DNA from: Paramacrobiotus metropolitanus
Lineage: Eukaryota; Tardigrada; Eutardigrada; Parachela; Macrobiotidae
DNA length: 64,000 bases
Direction of reading: 5' to 3'
Assembly (NCBI RefSeq): GCF_019649055.1
Contig: NW_026570255.1
Span: 682,001-746,000 of the forward strand
The notes under the pieces are model-generated. The model was not told the origin of the DNA. It searched no databases and saw only the letters and a program-made list of their open reading frames with translations. A program made the position numbers and the translations under genes. Shown in pieces: positions 1-11,296 of the stretch. Each line of letters begins with the position of its first letter. The stretch's first letter is position 1.

Positions 1-3000
1 TGGAACCCGTTGGAACTGTTGGAACTACTATCTGTACATGTCTTATTGCGCCCATTGTGTGAACCAATGGAACCTATGGAACTCTACTGGAACCCGTTGG
101 TACTGTTGGAACTACTATCTGTACATGTCTTATTACGCCCTTGTGTGGTACCAATGGAACCTATGGAACTCTACTGGAACCCGTTGGAACTGTTGGAACT
201 ACTATCTGTACATGTCTTATTGCGCCCATTGTGTGAACCAATGAAACCTATGGAACTCTACTGGAACCCGTTGGAACTGTTGGAACTACTATCTGTACAT
301 GTCTTATTGCGCCCATTGTGTGTACCAATGGAACCTATGGAACTCTACTGGAACCCGTTGGAACTGTTGGAACTACTATCTGTACATGTCTTATTACGCC
401 CTTGTGTGGTACCAATGGAACCTATGGAACTCTACTGGAACCCGTTGGAACTGTTGGAACTACTATCTGTACATGTCTTATTGCGCCCATTGTGTGAACC
501 AATGAAACCTATGGAACTCTACTGGAACCCGTTGGAACTGTTGGAACTACTATCTGTACATGTCTTATTGCGCCCATTGTGTGTACCAATGGAACCTATG
601 CAACTCTCCTGGAACCCGTTGGAACTGTTGGAACTACTATCTGTACATGTCTTATTGCGCCCATTGTGTGTACCAATGGAACCTATGCAACTCTCCTGGA
701 ACCCGTTGGAACTGTTGGAACTACTATCTGTACATGTCTTATTACGCCCTTGTGTGGTACCAATGGAACCTATGGAACTCTACTGGAACCCGTTGGAACT
801 GTTGGAACTACTATCTGTACATGTCTTATTGCGCCCATTGTGTGAACCAATGAAACCTATGGAACTCTACTGGAACCCGTTGGAACTGTTGGAACTACTA
901 TCTGTACATGTCTTATTGCGCCCATTGTGTGTACCAATGGAACCTATGGAACTCTACTGGAACCCGTTGGAACTGTTGGAACTACTATCTGTACATGTCT
1001 TATTACGCCCTTGTGTGGTACCAATGGAACCTATGGAACTCTACTGGAACCCGTTGGAACTGTTGGAACTACTATCTGTACATGTCTTATTGCGCCCATT
1101 GTGTGAACCAATGAAACCTATGGAACTCTACTGGAACCCGTTGGAACTGTTGGAACTACTATCTGTACATGTCTTATTGCGCCCATTGTGTGTACCAATG
1201 GAACCTATGCAACTCTACTGGAACCCGTTGGAACTGTTGGAACTACTATCTGTACATGTCTTATTACGCCCTTGTGTGGTACCAATGGAACCTATGGAAC
1301 TCTACTGGAACCCGTTGGAACTGTTGGAACTACTATCTGTACATGTCTTATTGCGCCCATTGTGTGAACCAATGGAACCTATGGAACTCTACTGGAACCC
1401 GTTGGAACTGTTGGAACTACTATCTGTATGTACATGTCTTATTGCGCCCTTGTGTGGTACCAGTGGAACCTATTGAACTCTACTGGAACCCGTTGGAACT
1501 GTTGGAACTACTATCTGTACATGTCTTATTGCGCCCATTGTGTGAACCAATGGAACCTATGGAACTCTACTGGAACCCGTTGGAACTGTTGGAACTACTA
1601 TCTGTACATGTCTTATTGCGCCCATTGTGTGTACCAATGGAACCTATGGAACTCTACTGGAACCCGTTGGAACTGTTGGAACTACTATCTGTACATGTCT
1701 TATTACGCCCTTGTGTGGTACCAATGGAACCTATGGAACTCTACTGGAACCCGTTGGAACTGTTGGAACTACTATCTGTACATGTCTTATTGCGCCCATT
1801 GTGTGAACCAATGGAACCTATGGAACTCTACTGGAACCCGTTGGAACTGTTGGAACTACTATCTGTACATGTCTTATTGCGCCCATTGTGTGTACCAATG
1901 GAACCTATGGAACTCTACTGGAACCCGTTGGAACTGTTGGAACTACTATCTGTACATGTCTTATTGCGCCCATTGTGTGAACCAATGGAACCTATGGAAC
2001 TCTACTGGAACCCGTTGGAACTGTTGGAACTACTATCTGTACATGTCTTATTACGCCCTTGTGTGGTACCAATGGAACCTATGGAACTCTACTGGAACCC
2101 GTTGGAACTGTTGGAACTACTATCTGTACATGTCTTATTGCGCCCATTGTGTGAACCAATGGAACCTATGGAACTCTACTGGAACCCGTTGGAACTGTTG
2201 GAACTACTATCTGTACATGTCTTATTGCGCCCATTGTGTGTACCAATGGAACCTATGGAACTCTACTGGAACCCGTTGGAACTGTTGGAACTACTATCTG
2301 TACATGTCTTATTACGCCCTTGTGTGGTACCAATGGAACCTATGGAACTCTACTGGAACCCGTTGGAACTGTTGGAACTACTATCTGTACATGTCTTATT
2401 ACGCCCTTGTGTGGTACCAATGGAACCTATGGAACTCTACTGGAACCCGTTGGAACTGTTGGAACTACTATCTGTACATGTCTTATTGCGCCCATTGTGT
2501 GAACCAATGAAACCTATGGAACTCTACTGGAACCCGTTGGAACTGTTGGAACTACTATCTGTACATGTCTTATTGCGCCCATTGTGTGTACCAATGGAAC
2601 CTATGCAACTCTACTGGAACCCGTTGGAACTGTTGGAACTACTATCTGTACATGTCTTATTACGCCCTTGTGTGGTACCAATGGAACCTATGGAACTCTA
2701 CTGGAACCCGTTGGAACTGTTGGAACTACTATCTGTACATGTCTTATTGCGCCCATTGTGTGAACCAATGGAACCTATGGAACTCTACTGGAACCCGTTG
2801 GAACTGTTGGAACTACTATCTGTACATGTCTTATTACGCCCTTGTGTGGTACCAATGGAACCTATGGAACTCTACTGGAACCCGTTGGAACTGTTGGAAC
2901 TACTATCTGTACATGTCTTATTGCGCCCATTGTGTGAACCAATGGAACCTATGGAACTCTACTGGAACCCGTTGGAACTGTTGGAACTACTATCTGTACA

Positions 3001-4620
3001 TGTCTTATTGCGCCCATTGTGTGTACCAATGGAACCTATGGAACTCTACTGGAACCCGTTGGAACTGTTGGAACTACTATCTGTACATGTCTTATTACGC
3101 CCTTGTGTGGTACCAATGGAACCTATGGAACTCTACTGGAACCCGTTGGAACTGTTGGAACTACTATCTGTACATGTCTTATTGCGCCCATTGTGTGTAC
3201 CAATGGAACCTATGCAACTCTACTGGAACCCGTTGGAACTGTTGGAACTACTATCTGTACATGTCTTATTACGCCCTTGTGTGGTACCAATGGAACCTAT
3301 GGAACTCTACTGGAACCCGTTGGAACTGTTGGAACTACTACCTGTACATGTCTTATTGCGCCCATTGTGTGTACCAATGGAACCTATGGAACTCTACTGG
3401 AACCCGTTGGAACTGTTGGAACTACTATCTGTACATGTCTTATTACGCCCTTGTGTGGTACCAATGGAACCTATGGAACTCTACTGGAACCCGTTGGAAC
3501 TGTTGGAACTACTATCTGTACATGTCTTATTGCGCCCATTGTGTGAACCAATGGAACCTATGGAACTCTACTGGAACCCGTTGGAACTGTTGGAACTACT
3601 ATCTGTACATGTCTTATTGCGCCCATTGTGTGTACCAATGGAACCTATGGAACTCTACTGGAACCCGTTGGAACTGTTGGAACTACTATCTGTACATGTC
3701 TTATTACGCCCTTGTGTGGTACCAATGGAACCTATGGAACTCTACTGGAACCCGTTGGAACTGTTGGAACTACTATCTGTACATGTCTTATTGCGCCCAT
3801 TGTGTGTACCAATGGAACCTATGCAACTCTACTGGAACCCGTTGGAACTGTTGGAACTACTATCTGTACATGTCTTATTACGCCCTTGTGTGGTACCAAT
3901 GGAACCTATGGAACTCTACTGGAACCCGTTGGAACTGTTGGAACTACTATCTGTACATGTCTTATTGCGCCCATTGTGTGAACCAATGGAACCTATGGAA
4001 CTCTACTGGAACCCGTTGGAACTGTTGGAACTACTATCTGTACATGTCTTATTGCGCCCATTGTGTGTACCAATGGAACCTATGCAACTCTACTGGAACC
4101 CGTTGGAACTGTTGGAACTACTATCTGTACATGTCTTATTACGCCCTTGTGTGGTACCAATGGAACCTATGGAACTCTACTGGAACCCGTTGGAACTGTT
4201 GGAACTACTATCTGTACATGTCTTATTACGCCCTTGTGTGGTACCAATGGAACCTATGGAACTCTACTGGAACCCGTTGGAACTGTTGGAACTACTATCT
4301 GTACATGTCTTATTGCGCCCATTGTGTGTACCAATGGAACCTATGGAACTCTACTGGAACCCGTTGGAACTGTTGGAACTACTATCTGTATGTACATGTC
4401 TTATTGCGCCCTTGTGTGGTACCAGTGGAACCTATGGAACTCTACTGGAACCCGTTGGAACTGTTGGAACTACTATCTGTATGTACATGTCTTATTGCGC
4501 CCTTGTGTGGTACCAGTGGAACCTATGGAACTCTACTGGAACCCGTTGGAACTGTTGGAACTACTATCTGTACATGTCTTATTACGCCCTTGTGTGGTAC
4601 CAATGGAACCCATGGAACTC
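1..4620. repeat. 87-bp satellite array with 261-bp higher-order repeat
   Basis: About 53 head-to-tail units of 87 bp, built from shorter GTTGGAACT-like words. Three subtypes differ mainly after the CGCCC: one reads ATTGTGTGAACC, one ATTGTGTGTACC, one TTGTGTGGTACC. In the first 1.4 kb they usually follow one another in fixed order, giving a 261-bp higher-order period that is occasionally interrupted by an extra unit (near 560-720). Because 87 is a multiple of 3 and most units lack stops, long open frames appear in all three forward frames. I do not regard these as genes: several frames are open at once, and a 4-nt insertion (TATG) near 1428, 4391 and 4483 shifts the frame. The array runs off the left edge, so its true length is unknown. 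Confidence 0.95.
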
Positions 4621-5145
4621 TACTGTAACCCACTGGAGCCTTTGGAACATTGTCTCGTCGTGGTCATCGTCTGTGTGTGCATCGTCTCATTGCGGTTTTA
4701 CAGATATGTGATACCAATGGAACCTATGGAACTCCTTTGGAACTGTTGGCGCTGCTGTAAAGTGTCTCAATGCGCCTTTATCTGATTCCAATGGAACTTA
4801 TGGAACTCCACTGAAACTCGTTGGAACCAAAGGAAACATTGTTAATACGTTCCAATGGGTTCCAACAGAGTTCCATAGATTCCATGCATCACGTAAAGGG
4901 CGCAATGAGAAATGTACAGTCGTTCCGACAGTTCTAATGGGTTCCAACAGAGTTCCATACGTTCCATTGGTATCATAAGGAGACGTAACATTAACTTCTG
5001 TTGCTGTTTCATCGGATACTAGCGTAGATATTTGGTTGGATTGGATGGAACTGGTGGAACTTATGGAACCAGTGGAACGTATGGAACTGATGTAGATTGT
5101 GGAACCAGTGGAACTTGTGGAACCATTGGAACTCTAGAGGAACCG
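4621..5145. repeat. Diverged and partly inverted satellite edge
   Basis: The satellite loses homogeneity here. Between about 4621 and 4845 the units still read forward (ACCAATGGAACCTATGGAAC at about 4711) but carry many changes and spacer. Between about 4848 and 4972 the same words occur on the opposite strand (GTTCCAATGGGTTCCAACAG, then GTTCCATAGATTCC, repeated about 85 bp later). From about 5037 to 5140 only short forward GGAAC words at 6-12 bp spacing remain. A homogenised core with a degraded edge is what unequal exchange predicts. No gene is seen. Confidence 0.85.
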
Positions 5146-5889
5146 CCTTCTTACCCTAAAACGGGTTAATCTATGCAATCACATAGCTGCGGAGACGAAG
5201 GAGAAGGCGAATGACACTCATAAATAAGCCCAATGTTAGTGAGCACAAAGAGTGTTTTGCCATCGAACCGGAATTGTGGCACTCTTTTTGGCAATTTTAA
5301 ATGTGTTTTAAAATTGCAGAAGTCCATTTTAAAATTCGAAAGCAGGATGGAAAACTGGTTTCGTGTCTAAACGATCTCTATGCCATTACGGGGATTAATT
5401 TCTGAAAAATTTAAATGAATTCCGTCTGTAATGAGGCTTTAGGTGCAACCGTGCAACAATTACTTAGTGTACGCATAAACGTTTCGGAATTTTACCTGAC
5501 GCGTGACTCTCCAAGGGAGCCAAGTACCGGTTTTTCTCGCAAACCGCTTTTTCACCAGAGTAAACAAATTGTTTAGCTGCAGAATGCAATAAACAGACGC
5601 AAAAAAAGGTTTAGAGTGGGCGTAGGTGAACGCTTTAAAGTTGGTAAACAAATCAGGTACCATGTGCCGGGTCATTTGGCTGAAGTTAAGGAAAATGGGA
5701 CTTAAATCCTTCAAGTACCATGCAGCTGGCAGCCACTGCGGAATAGAGAAGTTGGTGTCGCGGCCACTGCAACATAGCCAGTAGTACACTGGCCTGGACA
5801 CTTTTCATTTGATTGGTTTTTGATGAGCGTTCGACACCGCAGTCGCTCTATGGACAAATACCGTGAACAACACAGGCGACTATTCCAGT
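5146..5889. other. Intergenic, no gene supported
   Basis: AT-rich spacer between the satellite and the 3' end of the CUB gene. A 113-codon open frame lies on the minus strand at 5460-5801, but I recognise no domain and see no paralogue, so it is not called as a gene. Confidence 0.5.
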
Positions 5890-5895
5890 TTTATT
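5890..5895 (-). terminator. Putative poly(A) signal of the CUB gene
   Basis: TTTATT on the plus strand, that is AATAAA on the minus strand, about 145 nt beyond the stop codon at 6039. The position suits the 3' end of the CUB/LDLa transcript. Confidence 0.45.
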
Positions 5896-6038
5896 GGTAA
5901 GGCGTACCAGTGAAAAACCGATAATAAATTACAGCTCTCTGTCTCTACGTATTGCACCAGAAAACCAAATGAACACAGCGCGTTAAATTTGATTGCAAAT
6001 GGTCATGAGAAAGGCGGAGAGGCCATCCGGGATCCATT

Positions 6039-9000
6039 CTACGAGCTCCAGTCGGCTCCCTGGCGCTGCTCCATCTGGCGTTTGCGCCGTCGCACCGCGT
6101 TGCGCCGCAGCAGGCACACCGCCACCACCACGGCCACCACCACGCCCCCCACAACCGCCCCCACGACGGCCCCCAGCGTGGGTTGTGTCAGGCCCATCCA
6201 GGCTTCGCTGGCCGTGCCGCACAGCTCGGCGCTCTCGTCGGCGGCGTCGCCCAGGCCGCAGTGGTAGACTTGGTCGCAGACGCGCTGACTGCTGATGCAG
6301 TAGCTGTGCTTCGGACAGTAGAACTCGGCCTCCTCGCAGCCGGAGCCGATGCCGGTGCGGGGGTAGTGGAACTCGTTCCAGGTCAGCGCAAAGCCGCGGC
6401 TGCCGGTGGCCTGCTTGGCGCTGGTGAAGAGCAGCTTCATCTGGCTGCCGTGCGAGTGGTAGCTGACGTCGGCCAGCGCCTCGCCGCACACCTCCACCGG
6501 GTACTTGTCCAGATCCGTGTAGATCTTCAGGGCCGCGCCCATGCAGCCGCTGGGCTTGTCCGACTTCTGGTCGCCCTCCAGACTGAAGTCCGTGATGTTG
6601 ATCAGGACGCTGTGGCCGGGACGCACGTGGATGTGCCACTCGCAATCCGAGTTCGTCTACAAAAATAAACCAGATAATATCGGAAAAAGAAAAGTAGGAA
6701 GTCGGTTCGCGGTTCAGAACCTCTTGTATAAAATTACCGAATACTGTGTTTCTAGAACCCACTGAGTGTGCTCAAATCGCCAGCAGTGACTGGTGAGTTC
6801 GCACCATTAAACGGTTTTTTTACGGAATCGAGTGCATAAACAATCTTCTAACCTATACAGGATTTCTTAGGTTCTTAGGTTTCTTAGGTTTCTTAGATTT
6901 CTTAGATTTCTTAGATTTCTTAGATTTCTTAGGTTTCTTAGGTTGCAAGCGCAAGTTAGTTCCTCATTAAGAAGGCAAAGCCTCAACGCACTTTTAAATC
7001 TCTTAAAAAGTGCTTCGGCTCCTTTGTTTCTTAGATTTTCACGTTTTGCTGCGAATTATTCTTGACTAGATGACAAGTGCACGTGACTAGCTTTTAGCGT
7101 ACCGGATATTTATTGCCTTTTCCGTCGTAATTGGGCGATTCGATGGTCCCGTGCGTCCCGTTGGTGATGTTGCCGCACAGGCGATCCGGATGGAACGTCG
7201 GTATCTGGCGCGCGAACCAATAGCGGCCACGGAAGCCGTTAGTCACGCCGGCGGCGTTGGTGACAAAGTGCATCTTAAGACTACGGACGCCGTACCGGCT
7301 CTTGACCGGCGCCGGGCCTGCCGCGCCGCAGTAGCGCCCGATCTCGCGGTAGCCGCGGCTGTCCATCTCCGCCGGCAGGAGCTCATAGAGATCCACATAG
7401 TCCTGCCTATCACAGGTTAAGGCGTACGTCCCGTTCCCGTCCGACAGCTTGAAGTGGTCGAACTCAATGTGAGCCTGTTCGTTCTCTTCACCTGTAAATA
7501 AATCGTAGAAAAAATCGCTTTGTACAGACCGAGATAGTAACAATTTGTTAACAGAAAGTTATTTGTTTGCTCTTTATAGAATATTAATGTGGCTTTCGGA
7601 ATTACGAACATTGTCCTAATACCCGATTATTTTGCGTCGCCCTTAATTACGTTTAAAATCTTCGAGAACCGTTTTAAAATTTTATACAGATTCTTGAACC
7701 TTGGCTCTGTTTACGGACGATCTTTATATTCATATGCGTGTTCGTGCAGATTTGATAACATCGGTCCATAAATAAACTTGTGGTGGACTTGCTTGCATTT
7801 CAATTTTGAAATTTTATTTCACGGATAGCTTCACCACACTTCGTTGTCTGTACAAACGGTTTTCACGCGTATACAAATTATTTGCCTACAGAATATCGTT
7901 GATCGATGCAGAAAACTGCTTGGTAGAGCGCTAATACGAAAGTTCCCGTGCATGTACACGAATATGGCACTATGTAGCCTCAAGAAAATTGTTTAACAGC
8001 GGGTGGAGAGGAAAAATCGCCTGCGGTGGTTCCTCGCCGGACATACAGCTACGTACCTTCGAAGATATAAGTGCAGTTGGTGTTGGACGGATAATTGCTG
8101 GGATGCCGGGGTGAGCGGAATTCGCCCTCTTTCTTGGCGGCGCTACGGTAGCGGAATTCACAGGTGGTGCTGATGGGGTGTGGCGTGCCGGGCACGGCGA
8201 AGAATGTCTCGAACTGATAGCGGATCGTGAAACCCAGACCCTGTAGAAAAACAGGAAGAAAATCAGGCTGATAATGCAAAATGCGGATCACGGACGACCA
8301 GATATCATTTCCGACATTACTGTCAAAGTTGACGCACGCTTAGGTCCCCAGATAAAACCGGTTATTTTAGCCACCAGTGCGACCAACGGTTCTCACGCTA
8401 TTGAAAGAACCATTGAGTGCAGACGCCTCTGCATCTAGTTTGAATTTATTTTTTGATGAAAACGTATTAATTTATGAACTGTGTAGGCAGTACGTCGAAT
8501 TTCCTGAGCAAAAGTGTTTACAAAAAAAGCGATCCATTCGAAAAATTTCGTTCTATTTAGAAATTACGCTATATGGGTGACCTATTCATATAAAACCTAC
8601 ACGCATGTGATCGAAATTGAGAAAAATCGGAGCATGTATTAATTGGCGGAATTGGAAATATTGTCCTAAATTATTTGTTGTTAGTGTTGCTGCTTAGTAC
8701 CTGCGTTGAGCCAGAATAAAACTTGAGCACTAATTTGGAATCCTTGGAGACGATGGCCTCCTTGGGCGCATGCGTCCCGCACAGCGTCCGCGTCTCCCCG
8801 CCCTCCCGCCCCTCCAGCCACAGCATGAGGCCGCCGGCCGAGCAGTCGCCCTTCGCGGCGCCCAGCGGCTGCGGCATGTGGAACATCTCCACGTTGAGAA
8901 TGACGCGCTCCAGGTCGTCGGCGTTGTTCAGGCCCTCGATGACGTAGCGGCAGTCCACGTTGGGCAGGTAGGGGAAGGGGGAGTTGGGCGACTTGATGAT

Positions 9001-10554
9001 GCCGGTGTTGCGGCCGTGGCTGAGGATGCGCTGATCGCACTCCGTCCCGCGGAGATGCTCACCGCTGATGAACTCCAGATTGACGAAGAGCTCCGAGAAT
9101 TCGAAGAGCGCGTGGAAGCCGCGGTTCTCCCCGCCGGAGCGATTGGTGATGAAGGAGATAAAGAGGTTCTCCTTCAATAAAAAAGCTTGTTATCTTTAAT
9201 TAATTCACGGTGTCTCGGCAGTGCCCATAAAAGTAGCAGCATGAGCTTCGTTAAATAGCTAAAAGAAATATGCATAAAAATCTATGGACGCTGTTCTCAC
9301 CGTGCCATGCGCTTCATTTGCAATAATATAAACTTAGCAAGTTGCGTTATTCGGCTTGCTAAAAACTTAATAAAATAATTCAAAAGTTTATGCTTGCACC
9401 ATGCAACCGGCTCACCAGTTCACTTCGCAGTGTATTGGAAAATTTGTTTTGTTGTTGTATCAAACGGCTTACCACGGTCATTTTGCAAGATTTTTGAAGA
9501 TTTTTTGATTTTTGAAGATTTTTGAAGATTTTTTTGGTACCAAACGACTTACCATGGCCACTATCTTAACGAATGTATCAGCAATATTCCAATACATACT
9601 TGTTTTCTTGAGATACTTTTTGTGAATAAGATTTGATGATCAGATTTGGTGTATTACGGTAATATACCTACTCTGCTGAAAAATTACCTGCGAAGAAAAC
9701 ACCACCAGGTTCCGCCGCGGCCCGCAGTACGCATCGATAATCGGGTCCTGTTCCGTAGGCCCATCGTATATAGTCAGCCGGTCATACGGACAATGCGACC
9801 CGCCGAAAAACACATCAAAATCCATAAACTCGATGCGCACCCGCTGTCCACGCTGCCCCATTAACTGGTACGTGCACATAATCCGCTGCGGATACACCCC
9901 GGGATACGTCGGCGTAAACACCTCCCCGAGGCGGTTAACCCAGCTTTTAATCACAAAATCACAACCCGGCTGACTGCGCGTACCCAGCTCGTACATGGAC
10001 CCGTTGATAAATTCGTAGGTCCCCGTAAACACGTGCTGCGATAAATTCCTGTCCGAGGAAAAAACTACCACAATCGTGTTGTGCAACGAAACGCGCGTCC
10101 GCGGTGGGATGCGTCCGCAGAACCTTCCCCCGAATTTATCGGTTTGAACCAGGTCTTCCGATGCATTGCGTAGTTCTGTGTATAAATCAACGTACTCGTG
10201 GAAGCACTCCGGCGGCCGCCCGGCCAGATGGAAATCCCGGAACGTCAGTTTGACGCGTTCATGCGGGAGCGCGATAAACGTGTAGATGCACTGGATGCCC
10301 TGCGGCGGGATGGGATGCCCGTTGATCAGCGGCGCCGTGAAGGACCCGTTCTTCATCCCGTCTTCACTGCTGACGCGGATAAAATCGCAGTCAAACGCTA
10401 GAACCAGCCGCGTGCCGAGGCACAGGCAGGCGCTGTACACGAAGAGTAACAGCCAGCCGGAGGACGGTCCGGGGGAGGAGAGGGAGGCGGCGGTGAGGAG
10501 ATCGATGAGGGGACATGTTGGCAGGCGTGCTGTTTCCGCTCCGCTCGCTGGCGA
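6039..10554 (-). CDS. lev-10: LEV-10-like five-CUB/LDLa transmembrane protein (5' exon missing)
   Basis: Five exons on the minus strand join in phase: 10554-9688, 9171-8701, 8240-8057, 7491-7103 and 6656-6039, with GT/AG introns of about 450-570 bp. The visible 842 residues show a hydrophobic leader (about 33-54), CUB1 (56-182), CUB2 (198-311), CUB3 (334-458), CUB4 (473-600), CUB5 (613-732), an LDL-receptor class A module (744-783, six cysteines, DAADESAEL acidic end), one membrane span (798-820) and a short basic tail. Domains cross exon joins cleanly (VVFSSQ to ENLFISF; NKYP to TNSDCEW). Five CUB domains plus one LDLa plus one span is the order of C. elegans LEV-10, which clusters acetylcholine receptors at neuromuscular junctions; a synaptic role here is inference. 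The first exon starts after a polypyrimidine CAG, and its frame has no early ATG, so the initiator must lie upstream in an exon I could not find. Confidence 0.85.
6861..6943. repeat. 9-bp minisatellite in CUB gene intron
   Basis: About nine tandem copies of RTTTCTTAG in the last intron of the CUB gene. Single copies of the same word recur at about 7027 and about 13240-13265. It has no apparent coding role. Confidence 0.85.
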
Positions 10555-11143
10555 CTGCAAAGAGAGAGAAGAGAGTTGTATCGCGTGATTGATTGTAGCG
10601 CGTTTTTGCTATGGGTTTTATTGTGTCTTTTCTCCGCCTCAACCGTTGACATACGCCGCCCCAATGTAAACTTGTCGTGCGGAGAAAAGGCGCACGATGA
10701 ATGAGGTTTCTTTACGGATAAACAGACGCCTGTTTCCTTCGCATGCGTTACGCCTAAAGGTCATGCGCAATGAAAATAAATAGAACGGTAATTGATCGAG
10801 CACGCAATAATCTAATCGAAGAAAAATTCCATTTCTTCAACTTCATATAAGCTAAATTACAATTATTTCTATAGAATAATTATTAAAGAACCGAAATAAT
10901 TTTATTTCACGGATTGCAAGTAATTTTATAAAAATGTGAAGATTTGTTTACCTTGACTTTGGGATTTGTTTCATAATATTTTATTTCATACTCGTAGAAT
11001 AAACTTTAGAGATTTTATAAAAATCTAAAATTAAAATAATTTTAACCTACTCTTTTTTCATATTAAATAAAAGCGCTGTTTAGAAAGATTTCCTTGTATT
11101 CGATCCTGGAAAATTAAAATTCGATGAATTAATTTATTTGTTG

Positions 11144-11209
11144 TTATCAGCGATCAACCATGCTTTTTATGCTAAAATTTAGCATAAAAGCATGGTTGAT
11201 CGTTGATAA
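11144..11209. repeat. Near-perfect palindrome, arms about 33 bp
   Basis: The left arm contains CGATCAACCATGCTTTTTAT and the right arm its reverse complement with one indel and one mismatch. There is essentially no loop. It abuts the next palindrome. Confidence 0.9.
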
Positions 11210-11296
11210 TTTCTAAAATACAACAACATCGCAATTTTTATACTTAATATTTAATATTAAGTATAAAAATTGCGATGTTGTTGTATTTTAGAAATT
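11208..11296. repeat. Perfect palindrome, arms about 44 bp
   Basis: Starts AATTTCTAAAATACAACAAC and ends with the exact reverse complement; the centre is at about 11252 in TTAATATTTAATATTAA. No mismatch was seen across 89 bp. Confidence 0.92.

Noticed and set aside
10-4711. Long repeat proteins of 488, 687 and 1180 codons
   Set aside because: They lie in three overlapping frames of a satellite with a stop-poor 87-bp unit; +4-nt variants break each frame and there is no start or splice context.
5460-5801. 113-codon minus-strand frame
   Set aside because: No recognisable domain; within AT-rich spacer.
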